The position numbers and the translations under genes are program-made. Shown here piece by piece: positions 59,822-64,000 of a DNA stretch of 64,000 nucleotides. The DNA is taken from the NCBI GenBank assembly GCA_033855775.1, contig JAWVFT010000005.1, forward strand, positions 42,627 to 106,626, in the 5' to 3' direction. Under the pieces are notes generated by a model. It worked only from the letters and a program-made list of their open reading frames with translations, was not told the origin of the DNA and did no database searches. Position 1 is the first letter of the stretch. Each line of letters begins with the position of its first letter. The stretch comes from DASVTR01 sp033855775 (lineage in GTDB: Bacteria > Acidobacteriota > Blastocatellia > Pyrinomonadales > Pyrinomonadaceae).

Positions 59822-59911
59822 GCGATGAGCAATGAGCAATGAAGGCTATTGAACAATTGATTCGACGGCGATTGAATCAATCGTTCAGCCTTCGGCTCTC
59901 AACGCTCATCG
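59808..59911. repeat. GATGAGC heptamer repeat
   Basis: Direct heptamers GATGAGC, GATGAGC, AATGAGC, AATGAAG from about 59816, with a short inverted partner CGCTCATCGCTTCC-like sequence at about 59901-59917, flanking an inner ATTGATTCGAC/GATTGAATCAAT pairing. It spans the DUF971 stop and ends before the response-regulator start. Confidence 0.55.
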
Positions 59912-59917
59912 CTTCCG

Positions 59918-60295
59918 ATGATGTGCGCTGCCAAGAAAATTATAGTGATTGAGGATGATGAAGTCGCGCGCGAATTGATGCGGCTGGCGTTGGCGCGTCG
60001 TGGCTACGAAGTCGGGACGGCGGAAGACGGCCTGCGCGGCTATGAAGAGATAATGCGGCTGCGCCCTGACCTGATTATCACGGACATCAGCATGCCCGCG
60101 GCAGACGGGGCGCATCTGGTCAGGCGCGTCCGCGACACGACGGAAGTGGCCGCGACGCCGATTCTCATCACCACAGGCTTCGGCACCGGCAACGCCACCT
60201 TCGCGCTGACGCAGGGCGCGGACGCCTACGAGCCGAAACCAATTAACCCGGAGAGTTTTCTGTCAACGGTAGCAAGGCTTTTGGGAGACGGTTAG
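59918..60295 (+). CDS. Stand-alone response-regulator receiver protein
   Basis: A 125-residue CheY-like domain with no output domain. The acidic pocket is IVIEDDEVAR, the phosphoacceptor is the aspartate in LIITDISMPAADG, the switch threonine is in ILITTGFG and the conserved lysine in AYEPKPIN. Two ATG codons in tandem (59918 and 59921) can start it; neither has a strong Shine-Dalgarno. No histidine kinase is adjacent. The NtrC-type regulator at 61485 has its own receiver. Confidence 0.9.
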   Translation: MMCAAKKIIVIEDDEVARELMRLALARRGYEVGTAEDGLRGYEEIMRLRPDLIITDISMPAADGAHLVRRVRDTTEVAATPILITTGFGTGNATFALTQGADAYEPKPINPESFLSTVARLLGDG

Positions 60296-60369
60296 TTTCA
60301 AGCTAAGGCTTCAAGCTTCAAATCAAACGAAGCTGAAATTCCTGAAACTTGAAGACCGGCGTATTGAAG

Positions 60370-60693
60370 ATGAATCCAACGGAGATAGTCGGCTGGATCA
60401 GTTCTGTGATTCTGGTCCTGACGATTGGCAAGCAGGTTTACAAGCAATGGCACGAAGGGTCGAGCGAGGGCGTGTCGAGTTGGCTGTTCATCGGGCAGAT
60501 GGCGGCCTCCTTAGGGTTCACGATTTATAGTTGGCTGGTCGGCAACATGGTCTTCGTCGTGACCAACTCTTTGATGCTGCTCAACGCGCTCGCGGGCTTC
60601 GCCATCGTGCGGCGTCATCGCAAGCGGCAGCAGCGACAGCAGCGGGGGGCGCCCCCTTCGACCGACGGCAAACTCGAAGCAGAGCAGGCTTAA
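60370..60693 (+). CDS. SemiSWEET/PQ-loop small membrane protein
   Basis: A 107-residue protein with three hydrophobic helices (EIVGWISSVILVLTIGKQVY, SSWLFIGQMAASLGFTIYSW, MVFVVTNSLMLLNALAGFAI) and a basic tail. Size and topology match the SemiSWEET/PQ-loop family of sugar carriers that work as dimers. The usual Pro-Gln of the first helix is Gly-Lys-Gln here, which may alter transport. The role is uncertain. Confidence 0.75.
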   Translation: MNPTEIVGWISSVILVLTIGKQVYKQWHEGSSEGVSSWLFIGQMAASLGFTIYSWLVGNMVFVVTNSLMLLNALAGFAIVRRHRKRQQRQQRGAPPSTDGKLEAEQA

Positions 60694-60762
60694 GCGCGAA
60701 CCGTTCGCGCCCGCAAGCGACTGCTCATCAACGTCTGACATCAAACATCAAGCGACAGCGAT

Positions 60763-61029
60763 ATGAACGAAAAAGATTTTTTCAACGAGAGACAGGAAAC
60801 GAAACGCGCGAGCTTCAGTTGCCCGCATTGCCGCGAGCGCGCCGATTACGAAGTGCGCTGGCTGACGCGGACGAAGAAGCCGCAGTTGCCGCGCGGAGCC
60901 AACGAACAAGACCGCGCCCGCTTCGCCAAGTCGCGCGACTACATGGTGCGCATTGACGACATGCTCGCCTGTGTTCGTTGTCGCAAGCGTTTCGACATTC
61001 CCAATTCGCAATCGGTCGTCTTCATTTAA
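60763..61029 (+). CDS. Small zinc-ribbon-like protein
   Basis: An 88-residue cytoplasmic protein with two CxxC knuckles (FSCPHCRER near residue 20 and LACVRCRKRF near residue 70) that could hold one zinc. The middle is charged (RTKKPQLPRGANEQDRARFA). No family recognised. A role in nucleic-acid or protein binding is possible. Confidence 0.6.
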   Translation: MNEKDFFNERQETKRASFSCPHCRERADYEVRWLTRTKKPQLPRGANEQDRARFAKSRDYMVRIDDMLACVRCRKRFDIPNSQSVVFI

Positions 61030-61097
61030 GGCGGCGCGCGGCGCTTCGGCCTCGCCGCCGAAGCAAAGCTTTCCCCAACCTGAGAGGAGAAAAACTG

Positions 61098-61328
61098 ATG
61101 GATGATCTCATCAAGCAAGTCTCGGAAAGAACCGGCCTCGGCGAAGAGAAAGCCAAAACGGCGATTGACACCGTGGTCAACTTTCTGAAAGACAAACTCC
61201 CCGCGCCCATCGCCGGGCAGATTGATAACGCCTTGTCAGGCGCGGGCGGAACGATTGCCAGCGCGGGCGGCACCGTGATGGACAAAGCGGGCGACATGCT
61301 CGGCGGCATCTTCGGCAAGAAAGACTAA
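61098..61328 (+). CDS. Small helical DUF2267/DUF937-like protein
   Basis: A 76-residue protein with AGAGGAG upstream of the ATG at 61098. MDDLIKQVSERTGLGEEKAK and DTVVNFLKDKLPAPIAGQID match the start of DUF2267-like domains. The C-terminus is glycine-rich (GAGGTIASAGGTVMDKAGDM). Stress-related small proteins of this type are common, but their function is unknown. Confidence 0.68.
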   Translation: MDDLIKQVSERTGLGEEKAKTAIDTVVNFLKDKLPAPIAGQIDNALSGAGGTIASAGGTVMDKAGDMLGGIFGKKD

Positions 61329-61365
61329 GCTCGCCGCGGGCCAGCGCAGCGACGGCAGCAGTAGC

Positions 61366-61430
61366 GCGAAGGGTGAAAGGCTGAACGGAGAGAAGAGCAA
61401 TCTTCTTTCCTTCATCTTTCACCCTTTCGC
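61366..61430. repeat. Long imperfect hairpin between convergent genes
   Basis: GCGAAGGGTGAAAG (61366-61379) pairs with CTTTCACCCTTTCGC (61416-61430) apart from one bulge. An inner GGAGAGAAGA/TCTTCTTTCC pairing closes it around GCAA. It belongs to the GAAAGGATGA-type repeats and may terminate both neighbours. Confidence 0.7.
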
Positions 61431-61484
61431 TTGTTTGCAGCGAAATTTGATTTGCTGGAGCCGACAAATTCGATGACGGACAAG

Positions 61485-62843
61485 CTACACGGCGTCGTAG
61501 CGTTTGAGCTTGCGATAGAGCGTCGAGAGGTCTATGCCGAGGATGTTGGCAGCGCGGGCTTTGTCTTGATTGACGGAGGCCATCGTCTCAAGGATGTGGC
61601 GGCGTTCTATCTCTTCGAGGGTCGGGCGCAGGCCGTCGGGGTCGCGCAAGGTCGCGCCCTTTTGGCCCGCGTCGCGGACGCGCGGCGGCAGGCTGTCTAA
61701 GTCAATCTCGTCGCCGCTCAAGGTGAAGGCGCGCTCAATGGCGTTCTGTAGCTCGCGGACGTTGCCCGGCCAGTTGTAGTTAATCAGGGCTGACATGGCC
61801 GCGGGTTCGATGCTTTTCTCTGCGCTCGACTGTTCGCGCGCGGTGCGCGTGATGAAGCTGCGGACGAGCAGCGGAATGTCTTCGCGCCGCTCGCGCAGGG
61901 GCGGCAGGTGAATCTCTATGACGTTGAGGCGATAGAAGAGGTCTTCACGAAAGCGTCCCTCGGAGACTTCCTTTTCGAGATCGCGGTTGGTGGCGCAGAT
62001 GATGCGCGCGTCGAAGTTGACGGCTGCGCTTGAGCCGAGCGGCGTCACTTCGTGCTCCTGAATCGCGCGCAGCAGTCGCACCTGCATGGCGGGCGTTATC
62101 TCGCCGACTTCATCCAGAAAAACCGTGCCGCCCTCAGCCGAGCGAAAGAGGCCGAGCTTGTTTGTCACTGCTCCCGTGAACGCGCCCTTCGTGTGGCCGA
62201 AGAGTTCTGATTCGAGCAACGTTTCAGGAATCGCGCCGCAGTTGACGGCGACGAACGGGCGGTCTGTGCGCGGGCTATTGTGATGAATGGCGCGGGCAAT
62301 CAATTCCTTGCCGGTTCCGCTCTCGCCCTGTATGAGAATGTTGGTGTTGGTGGCGGCGACCTTTTCGACGAGGCGAAAGACGGCTTGCAGGGCGGGCGCG
62401 GCGCCGATGATTTCCGAGAAGCTATAACGACGGTCAAGCTCGCGGCGCAGTTGGCGATTTTCACGAAACAGTTCGCGCTGGCGAATCGCGTTCTTCACGG
62501 ATTGCAGCAAGTCTTCGTTGACGAAAGGCTTGGTGATGTAATCGTAAGCGCCTTTGCGCAGGGCCGCGACCGCCGAGTCAACGGACGAATAAGCGGTCAT
62601 GACGATGACGAGAGCTTCGGCGTCGATGTCCTTGATGTGGTCTAGCAGCGCGAGGCCGTCCATTCCGGCCATGCGTATGTCCGTCAGCGTGACGGCGACA
62701 TCTTCGGCGGCGAAGCGTTCGAGGGCTTCTTCGGCGTTGGCCACCGCCGCGACCTTGTAGCCGCTCTCTTCGAGCAGTCGCGTCAGGATGGCGCGCATCA
62801 GGTCTTCATCTTCGGCGACGAGAATGAGCGGCGTTGTTTTCAT
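61485..62843 (-). CDS. NtrC-family sigma-54-dependent response regulator
   Basis: A 452-residue regulator with three domains. Receiver: residues 1-120, ILVAEDEDLM, phosphoacceptor in VTLTDIRMAGMDG, and lysine in YDYITKPF. AAA+ activator: about 145-380, Walker A GESGTGKE, the sigma-54-contacting loop GAFTGA, Walker B GGTVFLDEVGE and the arginine finger region FREDLFYRLNVIEIHLPPLR. Fis-type helix-turn-helix: about 410-452, TLEEIERRHILETM and KARAANILGIDLSTLYRKLK. It activates sigma-54 promoters when phosphorylated by a histidine kinase that is not in this window. It is divergent from the GNAT gene. Confidence 0.95.
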   Translation of the reverse strand: MKTTPLILVAEDEDLMRAILTRLLEESGYKVAAVANAEEALERFAAEDVAVTLTDIRMAGMDGLALLDHIKDIDAEALVIVMTAYSSVDSAVAALRKGAYDYITKPFVNEDLLQSVKNAIRQRELFRENRQLRRELDRRYSFSEIIGAAPALQAVFRLVEKVAATNTNILIQGESGTGKELIARAIHHNSPRTDRPFVAVNCGAIPETLLESELFGHTKGAFTGAVTNKLGLFRSAEGGTVFLDEVGEITPAMQVRLLRAIQEHEVTPLGSSAAVNFDARIICATNRDLEKEVSEGRFREDLFYRLNVIEIHLPPLRERREDIPLLVRSFITRTAREQSSAEKSIEPAAMSALINYNWPGNVRELQNAIERAFTLSGDEIDLDSLPPRVRDAGQKGATLRDPDGLRPTLEEIERRHILETMASVNQDKARAANILGIDLSTLYRKLKRYDAV

Positions 62844-62990
62844 CTCGGTTCATCTCTCTTTATGTTTGCCCGTCACGAAGAACGGGCGAGCGCGTTGGAC
62901 GTTGACAGTATCGCGTTAGCGGGGCGAGATTTCAAACCGCGACCGGCGGCTGTTTGACACACCCGACTCCGAACAGCTATACACCTGAAG

Positions 62991-64000
62991 ATGTCGCTCG
63001 CCGCGCAAATCAGACAATTCGAGTTGGCCGACAGGGAAGCTCTGCTCGCGTTTTTGCGCGTCGCCTACCCGGACGACCCGCGCAAGAGCGAGCCGCTCTA
63101 CTGGCGTTGGCACTATCTTGAGAATCCGCAGACGGACACGAACAACGTGCCGCTCTGGATAGTGACGAACGGCGCGGAAATCGTCGGGCAGGTGGCGACC
63201 ATTCCAGTCAAGCTCAAGGTCGGCGCAGAGGAAACGCTAGCCATCTGGATTCTGGACTTTATCGTTCACGAGGATTATCGCGGGCAGGGACTCGGCAAAC
63301 GTTTGATGGGAGAGGCGCGCAGGTTTTGCCCGACGATGATTGCGCTCGGCATTAACGAAGGCTCGACGGCGGTGCTGCTCAAGACCGGATGGAAGGCGAT
63401 GGGCGGCGTGCGTCGTTATCAAAAGCTGCTCTATCCTGGCAACGATTTGCAGCAGGCTTCGCGCTTCGCTCCGCTGCGCGGCTTCGTCAATCTCGCTTAC
63501 GCGCCGTTTCGTCCAGGGCTGAAAGGCGAGCGGCAGAGTCGTTGGACTGTGCGCGAGGTGGAAGAGTTTGACGCTTCGTTTGACGAGTTCTGGCGAGAAG
63601 CTAAGAGCCAGTGGCCGTGCGCGGTCGTGCGTGACGCGCGCAATCTGGACTGGCAATTCAAGCGGCAGCCGGGCAAAAAGTTTGAAGTCCTCGGCCTCTA
63701 CGAGCAGGAGCGTTTGGTCGGCTACGCGGCGCTCTTTTTTAGAAAGGCGGGTCTGGCCGGAGCGCCCGCGAAAGCTTCAATCGCGGACATCTGCTATCTG
63801 GCCGACCGCGCGCCCGAAGTGATTGACGAACTGCTGCGCGCGGCCCTGCGGCTGGCGATGAAGCGACGCGCGGGCAGCCTCGTGACAGACGTTCACGACG
63901 CGCGCCTCGAAGAGCGGCTCAAGCTGTTGGGCTTCTGGCACATCAAAAAGTCGCCGCAGTTTATGGCCCACGCCACAGACGGGCGCGAGCCGTTGATGTA
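62991..64000 (+). CDS. GNAT-family N-acetyltransferase, 3'-truncated by window end
   Basis: Open from ATG 62991 to the end of the window (336 codons seen, no stop), so the gene is incomplete. The first half is a GNAT domain: IVTNGAEIVGQVATIPVKLK and WILDFIVHEDYRGQGLGKRL, with the RGQGLG acetyl-CoA loop, then LGINEGSTAVLLKTGWKAMG. The second half, from about residue 185 (WTVREVEEFDASFDEFWREA), may be a second, degenerate GNAT domain as in FemX-like or mycothiol-synthase-like two-domain proteins. The substrate is unknown. It is divergent from the NtrC-type gene, with 147 bases between them. Confidence 0.82.
   Translation, partial: MSLAAQIRQFELADREALLAFLRVAYPDDPRKSEPLYWRWHYLENPQTDTNNVPLWIVTNGAEIVGQVATIPVKLKVGAEETLAIWILDFIVHEDYRGQGLGKRLMGEARRFCPTMIALGINEGSTAVLLKTGWKAMGGVRRYQKLLYPGNDLQQASRFAPLRGFVNLAYAPFRPGLKGERQSRWTVREVEEFDASFDEFWREAKSQWPCAVVRDARNLDWQFKRQPGKKFEVLGLYEQERLVGYAALFFRKAGLAGAPAKASIADICYLADRAPEVIDELLRAALRLAMKRRAGSLVTDVHDARLEERLKLLGFWHIKKSPQFMAHATDGREPLM

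Overview
The window is chromosomal bacterial DNA of high G+C with no plasmid, phage, transposase, rRNA or tRNA signal that I can recognise. The gene content suggests an acidobacterium, perhaps class Blastocatellia. The signs are an Oar-like TonB receptor with a carboxypeptidase-regulatory-like domain, a BlaI/M56 pair, a Ser/Thr kinase with a DUF4384 sensor, CHAT proteins, and many secreted beta-propeller and repeat proteins. This is inference from gene families; no marker gene is present. A YtxJ-type protein hints at bacillithiol.

Layout. 0-2.5 kb: 3' part of an Old Yellow Enzyme gene facing a secreted amidohydrolase, with a run of hairpins between them. 2.7-13.7 kb: a TetR regulator, a large TonB-dependent receptor sharing its operator, then a six-gene run for acyl chemistry and export (two alpha/beta hydrolases, a KASIII-like protein lacking two catalytic residues, a long-chain acyl-CoA synthetase, a MaoC hydratase, a Spinster-like MFS carrier). 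13.8-16.6 kb: Mug glycosylase, sorbosone-dehydrogenase-like lipoprotein, RsbRD-like protein. 16.7-21.3 kb: a tight operon of a dimethylargininase, a haem-oxygenase-like diiron (HDO) protein, a membrane glycosyltransferase and a PLP decarboxylase. This is the best candidate for an undescribed pathway, because the HDO ligand spacing matches what I recall for SznF, which N-oxygenates methylarginine. 21.4-26.0 kb: OsmC, then blaI with clear palindromic operators, an M56 peptidase fused to HEAT repeats, and a secreted S33 peptidase.

26.2-34.3 kb: a STAS anti-anti-sigma protein, DUF72, CocE/NonD hydrolase, secreted proteins of unknown role, a SET-domain protein and a secreted adenosine deaminase. 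34.5-41.3 kb: an exported redox/metal cluster of YVTN propeller, tandem SCO1 with a metal-binding domain, a cytochrome c fused to a substrate-binding protein, and a double SurA-like/DsbA protein. 41.4-46.0 kb: small secreted proteins, a DCC protein, a VWA protein and an FG-GAP repeat protein. 46.1-50.0 kb: macrodomain, glucan phosphorylase, WD40. 50.2-58.1 kb: kinase, DUF4384 protein and two CHAT (caspase-fold) proteins in a row. 58.2-64.0 kb: mostly small housekeeping or regulatory genes, an NtrC-type regulator and a GNAT gene cut by the window end.

A family of intergenic inverted repeats built from heptamers of the type AGTGACG/AGTGACA or GATGAGC recurs through the window. Two copies with nearly identical 31-base left arms end 4-5 bases before a start codon. 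Other copies supply stop codons or have been read into the N-terminus of a CHAT protein.
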